Part shown: positions 26,550-35,786 of the stretch, in pieces
Numbering within the stretch: position 1 is the first letter of the stretch
How the letters are laid out: the number at the start of each line of letters is the position of its first letter
From: Flagellimonas olearia
Lineage (GTDB): Bacteria > Bacteroidota > Bacteroidia > Flavobacteriales > Flavobacteriaceae
Reading direction: 5' to 3'
NCBI RefSeq assembly: GCF_009184425.1
Contig: NZ_WELG01000001.1
Coordinates: 1,921,870-1,985,869, forward strand
DNA: 64,000 nucleotides
Notes under the pieces: generated by a model
The model's input: only the letters and a program-made list of their open reading frames with translations
The model's database searches: none
Told to the model about the DNA's origin: nothing
Translations under genes and position numbers: made by a program

Positions 26550-26996
26550 TCAATCCCAAACAAATTTCCATGAGCCATCCTCTTGGCGCTTCCAAACGGT
26601 ATGGAACACCCCTTTGGCCTCCGCTGGATTGCCTTCGGCATCCTCATAGGAAAATGTGTAATACCCAAAGGTGTAGCCTAGGTCCCCGGATTTGGACACT
26701 TCTATAAACTCCGGCTTCCAAGCCAATCCTTTTGAGGTTTGGTTCTGCATAAAATCGGCAATGGCCTGCTTGCCCTCAATGAGTTGATTATTTCTCATGA
26801 GAACAGCATCTTCGGCGGCGTAGGCCACAAAGGCCTTGTTCATACCCTCTTCCTTGGCCATTTGTGCAAAAGCGGCCTCGGCATCGGCAATTTGTTGTTT
26901 CCACGTCTCCAAAACTTGGGGAAGCGGTTCTTGGGTCTGGCCACATGCCATGAGCAGTACCATGACCAAAACAGTGTATACATTGACTATTTTCAT
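26550..26996 (-). CDS. SnoaL/DUF4440-like lipoprotein
   Basis: The ATG at 26996 precedes a lipoprotein signal with lipobox LMAC (MKIVNVYTVLVMVLLMACGQ). The mature 130-residue domain looks like an NTF2-like cone fold of the DUF4440/SnoaL group: a long helix (AEAAFAQMAKEEGMNKAFVA), AEDAVLMRNNQLIEGKQAI, and the end motif GVFHTVWKRQEDGSWKFVWD. Such proteins often bind small molecules, but no ligand can be assigned. It lies between the YD-repeat-like gene (11 bp upstream) and the M13 peptidase gene. Confidence 0.8.
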   Translation of the reverse strand: MKIVNVYTVLVMVLLMACGQTQEPLPQVLETWKQQIADAEAAFAQMAKEEGMNKAFVAYAAEDAVLMRNNQLIEGKQAIADFMQNQTSKGLAWKPEFIEVSKSGDLGYTFGYYTFSYEDAEGNPAEAKGVFHTVWKRQEDGSWKFVWD

Positions 26997-27007
26997 GACT
27001 TCAAATT

Positions 27008-28351
27008 TTAGTGGTTGGGGTTCCAATTGGGCTGGGCCTTTTTCCCGTTTACGGAATATGTATTGACCTCCTCCAAATCGGTTCCATTTTTATATCGATA
27101 TTCAAATCTATGAACTCCTATTTGAGCATTGTTGACCGGGTTTTCATTAGCATCCAAATAGCTACGCTCCACCAACCTTCCTTTTTCATCATAATGGTTC
27201 TCTTCTATGGCATAACCGCCCGATCCGTTGACCATTTTGCCTTCTAGATTATGATAAGAGCCACGGACAGGTCGCCCTTTGGAATCAAATTGGGTCTTAT
27301 ATTCGTTAATCTTATTCGCGCCGAGTCCTATGAGGTTTCCTTCTTTGTCAAAGAAAGACCTTGCGGCCAAAAACCTCCCATCAACACCATAGGTGGTTTT
27401 GATAATGCCAATACCACTGTTGGAATTGGCAGACCCATCCTCCGTGTTTCGAAAAGTCCGTTCCACTTCATTGCCGTGTTCATCAAAACGATACACTACT
27501 TTATGAACTCCCCAGTTGGTGAGTTGTGGTTCATTGTCCTCATCAATAAAAGTGGCTTCCTGTTCCGAAAAAAAATCGGAAGGGATATAGGCTATTTTGG
27601 CAATATTGGTCATACCCCGTGTTAATCTACCATCCCTATCGTAGTTGGACCATTCCGTAAGTTGTCCGTGGGCGTTGTATCGAACCTTGGTGGTGATCAC
27701 ATTCGCTTCATCGGGTGTGGGGGTCTTGCCTTCTGTTCCCAAATTGGTCATTTGGGCCAGTAGACCATGCGCATTATAGGAGAACAGGGTCACAAAGTAT
27801 TGGAACTCTGGGCGGTTTCGGACAAGCTCATCTTTCGTATTGTAACGCCATTCCATTACATTACCGTTCGATAGGGTCTCCCAAGCGTATTTGGCGATGC
27901 CAAAATCATTTTCAATGATGTTCCCTGCAATATTGTGAAAGGTCAGACCTGTTCTTTCTCCCTTCCCATTCAGGGCAAATCTCGCTTCGTACACATCTCC
28001 TGAAACCAAGGTTCGGTGACCAAACTCGTTGTAAAATGTTCGAATTTCTTCATTTTCTTGATAGTCAATCTTGATTTTGGGTGCCCGTACAAATCGGTCC
28101 GAAAATGGAACCAGTTTACCATTGAGCATATAGCGACACTCTACCAACCTTCCCTTTTCATCATAATCCAATTCAAAATGTTTTTTGTTGTCCACATCAT
28201 GCTTCTCCATCTTCTTGGTTCCTCTGATATCGGCAAAAGGGGTTTCCCGGAACACAATACCCATGGCATATTGGGTGTGCTGTGCGGTTACCTTCAATCC
28301 ACAACTCAACAGCATCAGTATTATCCAGAATAGGTTCGTTACTTTTCTCAT
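27008..28351 (-). CDS. Secreted YD-repeat-like protein of unknown function
   Basis: A 447-residue protein with an N-terminal signal (MRKVTNLFWIILMLLSCGLK, then VTAQ), possibly a lipoprotein at LLSC. The rest consists of about ten imperfect repeats with the pattern Y-[ND]-x-x-G-[RQL]-L-x-E, for example YDEKGRLVECRY, YNAHGLLAQM, YNAHGQLTEWSNYD, YDEKGRLVERSYLD. This is like the YD/RHS wrapping repeat, but there is no toxin core and no cysteine-protease cleavage motif. The length is modest for RHS proteins. Function is unknown. Confidence 0.7.
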   Translation of the reverse strand: MRKVTNLFWIILMLLSCGLKVTAQHTQYAMGIVFRETPFADIRGTKKMEKHDVDNKKHFELDYDEKGRLVECRYMLNGKLVPFSDRFVRAPKIKIDYQENEEIRTFYNEFGHRTLVSGDVYEARFALNGKGERTGLTFHNIAGNIIENDFGIAKYAWETLSNGNVMEWRYNTKDELVRNRPEFQYFVTLFSYNAHGLLAQMTNLGTEGKTPTPDEANVITTKVRYNAHGQLTEWSNYDRDGRLTRGMTNIAKIAYIPSDFFSEQEATFIDEDNEPQLTNWGVHKVVYRFDEHGNEVERTFRNTEDGSANSNSGIGIIKTTYGVDGRFLAARSFFDKEGNLIGLGANKINEYKTQFDSKGRPVRGSYHNLEGKMVNGSGGYAIEENHYDEKGRLVERSYLDANENPVNNAQIGVHRFEYRYKNGTDLEEVNTYSVNGKKAQPNWNPNH

Positions 28352-28379
28352 TCAGCTCTTTTTTTCTGGTTTGATGTAA

Positions 28380-31001
28380 TCATAAAGCCAATCGATAGGT
28401 GAGTTTCATCAAGAAAATGTTCTCCGGTTTTTGTCCAAAAATGCCCGACTCCAACCCGCGGGTCAAACTATCCGCTGGATCCATAAAATTGGATATCCCC
28501 TGCGACCAGACCAAGAACAGCTCCGATCCCGGGATGTATTCCCAACGCACCACCAAGTTGGACCGAAACTCCACCAAGGAAAAATCTGGATCATCAAAGC
28601 TGTAATCAATGGTTCCGTCCAAATTTTCGTCCACCACATACATTCCCGTATCCGACTGCTTGGTTATCTGTCCCTCTTCCAGCAATTGATAGCGATCAAA
28701 AAGGCTTTCAGCCACTGGATTGGTGATGTAATTGAAATGGGAATACCGCCCCCGAGCAATAAAAGGCTGTCCATAGTATTGAATGGTGAGGTTGGGGTTT
28801 ATGGTGTAGTTCACCCGAATGGCCGCACTCAATGTTTTATTGTCTATTTCCGAAGTAACGTACCTAGGCATCCCATTGAATTGGGTCTCGGTTACATATT
28901 GGGTCTTATGGGGGTATCTGGCATACTGTGGACTAAAGGATACGCTCAGGGCATTGGAGGGTTGATAGGTAATCCCGCCCGTAAATTCAAAAATGGTAAA
29001 GTGACCTTGCTTGCCTTCCGAATAGAGCAGATCGGCACTGAACCGCAGTTTTTTACGCAAATCGGTATTGGCAATGAACCAGACAAAATTCTCCCGTGAG
29101 AGTTTAAATCGTGGACCACCTTGCAAGTGCGCTGTACGATAATTAATAGGGATATGGCCCCCTCCCACATCAAAGCCCCAGTTGTTCAAAAAAGTGCCAT
29201 CGGCCCCAAATTGGTATTGCATGCGATTGCGGTTCCCCTCAAAATCAAAACTATTGAAGTAATTAAAATTGGCCCCTATTCTCCTAAACTTTCCCATCTG
29301 ACGGGTAGATTCGTAGGCCACCGTATTGTATTGACGAAACTCATCGGTCTGACGCAAAAATCCGATATCATTGATCTCGAGCTCCGGAGATTTCCAGAAA
29401 GCGCCAATGGTATAGCGCAAATTGCCACCACCCACTTTTCCATACTCCAATTTCCCTCCGGTTCCCGCCAAGGAGGTTCGGGTGGAATCCACCTCCACAT
29501 GACCCGCATCGGTACGTTGGAACAAATGGGTCAAAGTATTTTGGGTTGCGGCAATAGCCTCCCTGCTCCCCTTTACCTTACTAAAAATGGAATAGCCCAT
29601 GAGGTAGTAGTTGCGATTGTTCCATTGGTGTTTAAAGTCCAACCCACCCGAATAGGCATCAGTATGCAGGAAATTGAGTTGGTCGGGCACATCAAACCTA
29701 TTGGTGGCGGTGACAATACCGCCTATGTACGAATTGTTGTTATTAAAGTCTTTTTGCAATCGACCCACAAAATAGTTGGTGAGCGGTTCCACCAATTCCT
29801 CGCTTCGCTCCCCATTGGTATCGATTTCAGCATATTCCTTGGCCGTTAAGCTCTCCATAACCCCTATGGACCATCCTTCCTTGGTCTTTCCCGAAAATTT
29901 GGCCGCCCCCAGGATGGTGGTGTTTCCCGGTCGGTCCACATACTGGTCCCCGGTAACATTGGGGTACCCTTGTGGGGTCCTTCCTATGCGCCTTGAATAG
30001 AACAGATTGTCCGAGGCATGCGAAAATCTGTAATCAAAAATGTTCTTGTTCTCCACGAAAAAAGGACGCCGCTCCTGAAAAAATATCTGAAACCCGTCCA
30101 AGGCAATGGCCGATGGGTCGGCCTCCACTTGTCCAAAATCAGGGTTCACGGTCAAATCCAACGTAAGGTCGTTGGTCACCCCTATCTTGGCATCCACTCC
30201 TCCGTTCAATTTAAAATCATTGCCATCCCTAAAGGGATTTCCCTCTTCCTTTTCATAGGTTTTGAGCTGCGTTACCGTAAAAGGTTGTATTTCCAACTGA
30301 TTTTGCGGGGTAAGGTTTTTTAATCCATGGAGCTCCCCAAACTCACTCACCCAGCCCGGGGCATCTTGGGGAATGCGTTGCCAAACGGAGCGCTCCTCAT
30401 TTCTGAAATAACGCCGTAAAACCTGGAGTCCCCAGACCTGCTCCTTATCTGCATTAAACCGCAGTTGGCTCAATGGAATTCGTATTTCGGCGGTCCAACC
30501 CTCATCATCTATCTGGGTTTTTGTAACCCAAATGGGGTTCCAACTGCTGTCCCAATCTTCCCCGTTGTTAGAGATAAATTCATCTCCCCGTACCCCGGCC
30601 ACCGTAGCCGTAAAGGAAAATGCAGTTCGAAGATCATGATAACTGTCAATCTCCACTTCCACCCAATCGCCATCAAAGGTATCCCTACGGCCCATGCGCC
30701 GAACAATACTGTCCGGCGCCGCATCAAAGGCCCGTATGCCGAAATAAATGTATTTGGCATCGTAAATAATCTTAAACTTGGTTTGAAAGCTAGGTGGGGT
30801 ATTTTCATCAGGTCTCACCTCGATAAAATCGCCGCCCCACTCCACAAGATCCCAAACAGGGTCATCCATGGTCCCATCTATAACCGGCGTTCGTCCATCT
30901 TCAATGGCCATGGTGGTATATTTCTTTTTTTCAATGATCTGGGCTTCCAAGACCTGGATAGAGGCCAGCAAAAGAGCTGGCCACAAAAAAATCTTTCCCA
31001 T
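28380..31001 (-). CDS. DUF5916 outer-membrane protein with CBM9-like N-terminal domain
   Basis: An 873-residue protein with a signal peptide (MGKIFLWPALLLASIQVLEA). Residues about 35-235 match the carbohydrate-binding family 9-like fold (TPVIDGTMDDPVWD, KYIYFGIRAFD, GWTAEIRIPLSQLRF). The rest is DUF5916, with GFQIFFQERRPFFVENK and FYSRRIGRTPQGYP typical of the family, and a long series of amphipathic strands ending in an outer-membrane-type C-terminus (LTYRLAL). It is probably a surface barrel with a glycan-binding head. It is transcribed away from a LytTR regulator 272 bp off. Confidence 0.87.
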   Translation of the reverse strand: MGKIFLWPALLLASIQVLEAQIIEKKKYTTMAIEDGRTPVIDGTMDDPVWDLVEWGGDFIEVRPDENTPPSFQTKFKIIYDAKYIYFGIRAFDAAPDSIVRRMGRRDTFDGDWVEVEIDSYHDLRTAFSFTATVAGVRGDEFISNNGEDWDSSWNPIWVTKTQIDDEGWTAEIRIPLSQLRFNADKEQVWGLQVLRRYFRNEERSVWQRIPQDAPGWVSEFGELHGLKNLTPQNQLEIQPFTVTQLKTYEKEEGNPFRDGNDFKLNGGVDAKIGVTNDLTLDLTVNPDFGQVEADPSAIALDGFQIFFQERRPFFVENKNIFDYRFSHASDNLFYSRRIGRTPQGYPNVTGDQYVDRPGNTTILGAAKFSGKTKEGWSIGVMESLTAKEYAEIDTNGERSEELVEPLTNYFVGRLQKDFNNNNSYIGGIVTATNRFDVPDQLNFLHTDAYSGGLDFKHQWNNRNYYLMGYSIFSKVKGSREAIAATQNTLTHLFQRTDAGHVEVDSTRTSLAGTGGKLEYGKVGGGNLRYTIGAFWKSPELEINDIGFLRQTDEFRQYNTVAYESTRQMGKFRRIGANFNYFNSFDFEGNRNRMQYQFGADGTFLNNWGFDVGGGHIPINYRTAHLQGGPRFKLSRENFVWFIANTDLRKKLRFSADLLYSEGKQGHFTIFEFTGGITYQPSNALSVSFSPQYARYPHKTQYVTETQFNGMPRYVTSEIDNKTLSAAIRVNYTINPNLTIQYYGQPFIARGRYSHFNYITNPVAESLFDRYQLLEEGQITKQSDTGMYVVDENLDGTIDYSFDDPDFSLVEFRSNLVVRWEYIPGSELFLVWSQGISNFMDPADSLTRGLESGIFGQKPENIFLMKLTYRLAL

Positions 31002-31273
31002 GTGATTGTTTTACGCACCAGCCCGCATTGACTTCAATCCTGATGGATTGTTTTTGATATAGGTGATGACTGTCGTTTTTTGATTGATTTGATTGACATT
31101 TCCGGCTAAATTTAACTGATGCCCCCTTCCAACTTTCCAAAAAGAATTGGGTACCTGTTATTTTGATACGAGTGCACAAGTATCTGATTTGAAATGCCCT
31201 TATCCTGAAATGGAAAGGCCAATTTTCAGTTTCTGTACCCCAATTGTTTCCTATTTTCGCCTAAATTGCATCG
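31002..31273. promoter_or_regulatory. Divergent promoter region, no gene
   Basis: These 272 bp separate the DUF5916 gene (minus) and the LytTR response regulator (plus). I see no small gene. A TATTTTCG stretch about 15 bp before 31274 resembles the Bacteroidota -7 box TAnnTTTG with one mismatch. The DUF5916 gene could be a target of the response regulator. Confidence 0.35.
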
Positions 31274-32047
31274 ATGGCATATAGGGTAATCATTGTAGAT
31301 GACGAATTGTTGGCCCGTAAACGGATTGTCGAATTGTTGGGCACAAGGAAAGAGTTCCTGATTGAGGCAGAATGCGCCAATGGGGAGGAAGCCATTGAAC
31401 AAATCAACACTCTGGCCCCCGACGTTCTTTTTTTGGATGTGGAACTGAAAGATCTTACCGGTTTTGATGTACTCCAAAGCGTTTCCCTCCAGAGCATCCC
31501 GCTCATTGTTTTTATTACCGCTTATGATAGTTATGCCATCCAGGCCTTTAACAACTATGCGCTGGATTTTCTGCTAAAGCCCTTCAAAAACCATCGCTTT
31601 TTTGAAACCTTGGACCGTATAGAGGAACGAATGAAACTCAACAACTACGGGACCGACATGAGGCAGTTTTTGTTGGATATCCAAGGAAATCTTGGAAACC
31701 CGCCAAACACCATGGCTTCACGGTTTCCCATTCGCGAGAACAACCGAACGGTTTTTTTGAACAAGGACCGTATCAAATATATCTGCGCCTCCAGTTATTA
31801 TTCGGATATCCACAGTATTGAGAAGAAATATACGGTTAGGGATTCGCTGAAGAACCTAATGGTACAGTTGAATACTTCCAATTTTGTACGGATCCACCGA
31901 TCCACGATCATCAATGTGGACCATATGTTGGAGTTGGTGCATTCGGATTACAACGAAATGGATGTTCGGATGCAAGATCAGGAACTGTTCCGGATCAGTA
32001 AATCATATAAAAAGGATTTTCTTAAAAAATTGGGGTTGGCACCATGA
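31274..32047 (+). CDS. LytTR family response regulator
   Basis: A 257-residue two-component regulator. The receiver domain has acidic pocket DD at 9-10, the phosphoacceptor Asp55 in LFLDVEL, and Lys102 in LLKPF. The C-terminal LytTR DNA-binding domain (about 150-255) shows RTVFLNKDRIKYICAS, then FVRIHRSTIINVDHM and FRISKSYKKDFLKKL. Its stop overlaps the kinase start by four bases (ATGA), so the two genes are translated as a pair. Targets may include the adjacent DUF5916 gene or the receptor at 33309. Confidence 0.93.
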   Translation: MAYRVIIVDDELLARKRIVELLGTRKEFLIEAECANGEEAIEQINTLAPDVLFLDVELKDLTGFDVLQSVSLQSIPLIVFITAYDSYAIQAFNNYALDFLLKPFKNHRFFETLDRIEERMKLNNYGTDMRQFLLDIQGNLGNPPNTMASRFPIRENNRTVFLNKDRIKYICASSYYSDIHSIEKKYTVRDSLKNLMVQLNTSNFVRIHRSTIINVDHMLELVHSDYNEMDVRMQDQELFRISKSYKKDFLKKLGLAP

Positions 32048-33129
32048 AGAAGCTTTTGAAGAAATACGGGGAAAGACCTTTGATCATCTATTTGGTGGTC
32101 TTTTACACTTTTATTGCCCTTGTGGATTTTATGCGGAGCTTTTACTTTTTGTACAGTGGCCCAAGGCGCGTCACCAACGATTTTACCGGGCTGGTTTTGG
32201 TAAGTGTTGTGGATTGGGCCTTTGTAATCCTTTTTATGTGCTCCGTTTCCTTGCTCACCAAATACCTTCTGATGAAACGGGTGTCCTGGACAAAGATCAT
32301 CCCATTGCACATTGTGTTGAGTATTTTACAAAGCTACCTTGTTGGGTTTATCTCACCTTTGTTGCTCACTTACGAACTGATAACCATTGAACTAGGCTTT
32401 TTTGAAAAGGTCACCCATACCTTTTTGTTCAATGTGACCACCAACATCTTGCTCTACAGTTCCATGATTTTGATCATTTATGCCTATTTCTATCTGCAGC
32501 AGGTAAAAAATCAGGAGATACGAAACAAGGTTCTGGAGAACAGTCTGATCAAGTTCAAGCTCAAAACCTTGGAAAGTCAGCTCAACCCCCACTTTCTGTT
32601 CAATACCCTGAACAGTATTTCCAGCCTTATCCCAAAAAATCCGGATACCGCCCAGGACATGGTGGCCGATATCAGTTTTTTATTGCGAAAGTTCCTGAGT
32701 ATCGATGACAAAAATTTCATCACCATTCGCGAAGAACTGGAAATCCTGGAGTACTACACCAATATTTTAAAGCAGCGTTTTCAAGAGGACCTGGTCATCA
32801 CACAGGAGGTTGAGGAGTCCATTCTGCATAAACAGATTCCCCGACTGTTGATACAGCCTATCATCGAAAATTCCATCAAGCATGGATTCTCACAGGAAAA
32901 CAAAAAATTGAACATACACCTGTCCATTCAGAAAAAGGAAGGCTCCATTTTGCTGTCCGTGGAAAACAATGGGAAAAAAATCCCTAAATACCCCATCTAC
33001 TCCAACAGTGGTATCGGCATCATCAACATCAAGGAACGGTTGCAGGCACTGTACCACGGAAAATCCGATTTTTATTTTGAAAATATGTCCCATGGAGTAA
33101 AGACGGTGATCACCATTCCCATGGCCTAG
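32044..33129 (+). CDS. Sensor histidine kinase, LytS/YehU type (His_kinase domain)
   Basis: A 361-residue inner-membrane kinase with four predicted helices (about residues 12-34, 46-75, 84-110 and 126-152) and no large periplasmic domain. After a short coiled linker comes the His_kinase motif QLNPHFLFNTLNSISSLI with His183, and the ATPase part has PRLLIQPIIENSIKHGF followed by GIGIINIKERLQALY. It should phosphorylate the LytTR regulator encoded just upstream, with which it overlaps by 4 bp. The signal is unknown. A hairpin at 33261-33289 follows the gene. Confidence 0.93.
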   Translation: MKKLLKKYGERPLIIYLVVFYTFIALVDFMRSFYFLYSGPRRVTNDFTGLVLVSVVDWAFVILFMCSVSLLTKYLLMKRVSWTKIIPLHIVLSILQSYLVGFISPLLLTYELITIELGFFEKVTHTFLFNVTTNILLYSSMILIIYAYFYLQQVKNQEIRNKVLENSLIKFKLKTLESQLNPHFLFNTLNSISSLIPKNPDTAQDMVADISFLLRKFLSIDDKNFITIREELEILEYYTNILKQRFQEDLVITQEVEESILHKQIPRLLIQPIIENSIKHGFSQENKKLNIHLSIQKKEGSILLSVENNGKKIPKYPIYSNSGIGIINIKERLQALYHGKSDFYFENMSHGVKTVITIPMA

Positions 33130-33260
33130 AACGTTCAATGCATTTTTTTGGGGATTCACATCAAATATCTATGCAACAGATTCTATTTTATCCAATTACG
33201 TTTAGAAAATCCGAGTTTAGCAACAGTTTTCAAAACAATGGTTTTGTTTGATGATTTATG

Positions 33261-33289
33261 CTAAAGCCAACTATTTAAGTTGGCTTTAG
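33261..33289. terminator. Stem-loop between kinase and receptor genes
   Basis: A perfect 12-bp stem (CTAAAGCCAACT pairing with AGTTGGCTTTAG) with a 5-base loop ATTTA, followed by TTCTTA. It lies 131 bp after the kinase stop and 19 bp before the receptor start. It may terminate the two-component operon, or act as an attenuator in the leader of the receptor gene. Confidence 0.6.
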
Positions 33290-33308
33290 TTCTTATAGCT
33301 ACTGAAGT

Positions 33309-35720
33309 ATGGTTAAAAAAATAGGGGTACTGCTATTTCTTGCAGTCGTAGGGCAAGCATTTGCACAAACTTCGTTCAAGGGAAAAATAGTGGATTCCAA
33401 TAATGCCGCCATTGCCTTTGCCAATGTGGTGGCCATGAATAAATCCGATTCTACCCTGTTGAAAGGTGCCATCACCGATATGGACGGGTTGTTCAACATC
33501 GATATACGCCAACCACAAAACAGTTATTTATCCATTTCCTACGTAGGCTTTCAAACCAAAACCGTAACCGATCTGTCCAACACCAATTTGGGGAACATCA
33601 CTTTGGAAGACCAGACCCAAGCGCTTGAAGAAGTTGCCGTGGTAGGTCAAAAACCCTTTATCCAAAAAGAACAGGACAAGCTGGTACTCAACATCGAGAA
33701 CAGTATCGTGAACACGGGAAACTCCACCATGGAGTTGTTGGAAAAAGCCCCAGGAGTCATCATAGATCAAGATGATGTCATCTCCCTCAGTGGCCGTACC
33801 GGAGTGCGAATCTATATGGATGGCAAGGATACCCGTTTACAAGGGGAACAACTGGCCAATTTGTTGCGGAGCCTGCCTTCGTCCAATATTGAGAAAATAG
33901 AGATTATCACCAATCCCTCGGTTCGTTATGAGGCACAGGGTAACGCCGGAATCATCAACATCGTCACCAAAAAAGGGAAATTGTATGGGACCAATGGAAG
34001 CCTTACCCTTAGCCCGGGGTACGGACGATATTTTCGTTGGAACAGCGCCATGGACTTTAACCATCGGACTGAAAAATTGAACCTCTACGGTCAATATTCC
34101 TATACCGATCGCAATCAATACCAAGAAATTGTCATTGATCGGATATTTTTGGATGGGGACCAGCCACAAGGGTATTACGATCTTCAAAATGATTTTGAAC
34201 TGCCCCTGAAAACACACACCGGAAGGCTTGGGTTGGACTACACAGTAAGCGAGAAGACCACACTCGGGGTTTTGTTCACCGGACTCAACAATAACACCAA
34301 AAATATTTCCACCAGCAACGTATTAGGGTACAACACGGACTGGAATCTAATTTCGGAGGAGAACACCGCTACGGATATCGCCTCCGAATGGAACCAGTTT
34401 ACGGCCAACCTCAACGCCAGACACAACTTTGGGAACAAAAGTGTCCTCAATTTCAATTTTGATCATGCCCGTTACAGCAATTGGTCCGACCAAAAGTTTG
34501 TGTCCAATTTCGACTTTTTTGAAAGCAATACCACTGCACAGGATGTTCTTTTGGGAGACGTGGACGGTTTCCTGAACCTCACTGGGATCACTGTGGATTA
34601 CGAACTGCCCTTTAAAAATGGAGACCGTTTTGAGGCTGGTTGGAAAAATACTTGGGTGAAATCGGACAATGACCTTGCCTATGTAAACGAGAACAACGGG
34701 GTTACCACCCCAAACACCAACCTTAGCAACCATTTCATCTATGATGAAGATATTTACGCGGGCTATGTGAGCTACAACATCAACCGTGAAAAATGGAATG
34801 CGCAAGTGGGGTTACGCGCCGAAAACACCTCAGTTATTGGCAATCAGGTCACCACCAACACGGTCAATACAATGGATTATTTGAACCTGTTTCCCACGGC
34901 TTCCTACAACTATACTTTTAACGAAAAGCATACCTTGGGTGTATCGGCGGGCCGGCGTATTGACCGCCCCGGTTATGGTCAGCTCAATCCCTTCCGGACC
35001 TTTGTGAACACCAACACCTACCGTGAGGGAAATCCCTATCTGCAACCCCAGTTCACATGGGTAAGTGAGGTCAATTATACCTTTAAGCAGCGTTACTATT
35101 TTGCCTTTAATGTGGGCATCACGGAAGACCATTTGACCATGGCCATCATTCGTGATGGAGACCAAGAGGTGGTCATCGTGCGTCCCATCAACATCGATAG
35201 GCTGAAGAGCTACTCCTTTGTGGCCAGTCTTCCCATACAGTTCAGCAATTGGTGGCAGAGCAATTGGAACCTCAACGCATCCATCAATGATTTTGATGGG
35301 GAGATCAACGGATTCAATTTTGATCGCAGCAATCCTGTCGTAAGCCTCAACACCAACCATAGTTTTGGCTTAGGGAACGGCTACCGATTGCAGGCCGGGG
35401 CGTTTTATCTCTTCCCACACTATGGAAGTATTACCCGGGCCGAGACCATTTCGTCCTATTCTGTTGGGCTCCAAAAAAACCTGTTCAAGGATGCCATGAC
35501 CCTACGGTTCAACATCAACGATATTTTCTGGAACCAATATCCCACCGGAAGAACGGCTTTTGGCAATCTGGATGATTCATTCACCAGCTACCGGGACACC
35601 CGTTATGCCACGCTTTCCATTTCATGGCGATTTGGAAAACAGTCGGTACAGCCCGTTCGTAGAAGACAGTCCGAAATCCAACAGGAAATGGACCGGGCTC
35701 GACAACAAAACGAGGGATAA
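33309..35720 (+). CDS. TonB-dependent receptor-like outer-membrane beta-barrel protein
   Basis: An 803-residue exported protein (signal MVKKIGVLLFLAVVGQAFAQ). Residues about 22-105 are a carboxypeptidase-D regulatory-like fold (FKGKIVDSNNAAIAFANVVA, YVGFQTKTV), then a plug (KAPGVIIDQDDVISLSGRTG, SNIEKIEIITNPSVRYEAQG, INIVTKKG) and a large barrel of the OMP_b-brl_3 type ending in aromatic strands (YATLSISWRFG). No clear TonB box was seen. The C-terminus after the barrel is a short charged QQ/RR-rich tail. Ligand unknown. It could be regulated by the LytTR pair just upstream. Confidence 0.88.
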   Translation: MVKKIGVLLFLAVVGQAFAQTSFKGKIVDSNNAAIAFANVVAMNKSDSTLLKGAITDMDGLFNIDIRQPQNSYLSISYVGFQTKTVTDLSNTNLGNITLEDQTQALEEVAVVGQKPFIQKEQDKLVLNIENSIVNTGNSTMELLEKAPGVIIDQDDVISLSGRTGVRIYMDGKDTRLQGEQLANLLRSLPSSNIEKIEIITNPSVRYEAQGNAGIINIVTKKGKLYGTNGSLTLSPGYGRYFRWNSAMDFNHRTEKLNLYGQYSYTDRNQYQEIVIDRIFLDGDQPQGYYDLQNDFELPLKTHTGRLGLDYTVSEKTTLGVLFTGLNNNTKNISTSNVLGYNTDWNLISEENTATDIASEWNQFTANLNARHNFGNKSVLNFNFDHARYSNWSDQKFVSNFDFFESNTTAQDVLLGDVDGFLNLTGITVDYELPFKNGDRFEAGWKNTWVKSDNDLAYVNENNGVTTPNTNLSNHFIYDEDIYAGYVSYNINREKWNAQVGLRAENTSVIGNQVTTNTVNTMDYLNLFPTASYNYTFNEKHTLGVSAGRRIDRPGYGQLNPFRTFVNTNTYREGNPYLQPQFTWVSEVNYTFKQRYYFAFNVGITEDHLTMAIIRDGDQEVVIVRPINIDRLKSYSFVASLPIQFSNWWQSNWNLNASINDFDGEINGFNFDRSNPVVSLNTNHSFGLGNGYRLQAGAFYLFPHYGSITRAETISSYSVGLQKNLFKDAMTLRFNINDIFWNQYPTGRTAFGNLDDSFTSYRDTRYATLSISWRFGKQSVQPVRRRQSEIQQEMDRARQQNEG

Positions 35721-35786
35721 CCATACATTTCCGCTTGGGGTTTGCTTTAAAAAAGTTCTAACTTTAATGCTCGAACTTTTGCGAAG

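Noticed and set aside
28431-29849. Two long plus-strand frames of more than 220 codons
   Set aside because: They lie antisense to the DUF5916 gene and lack any domain pattern.
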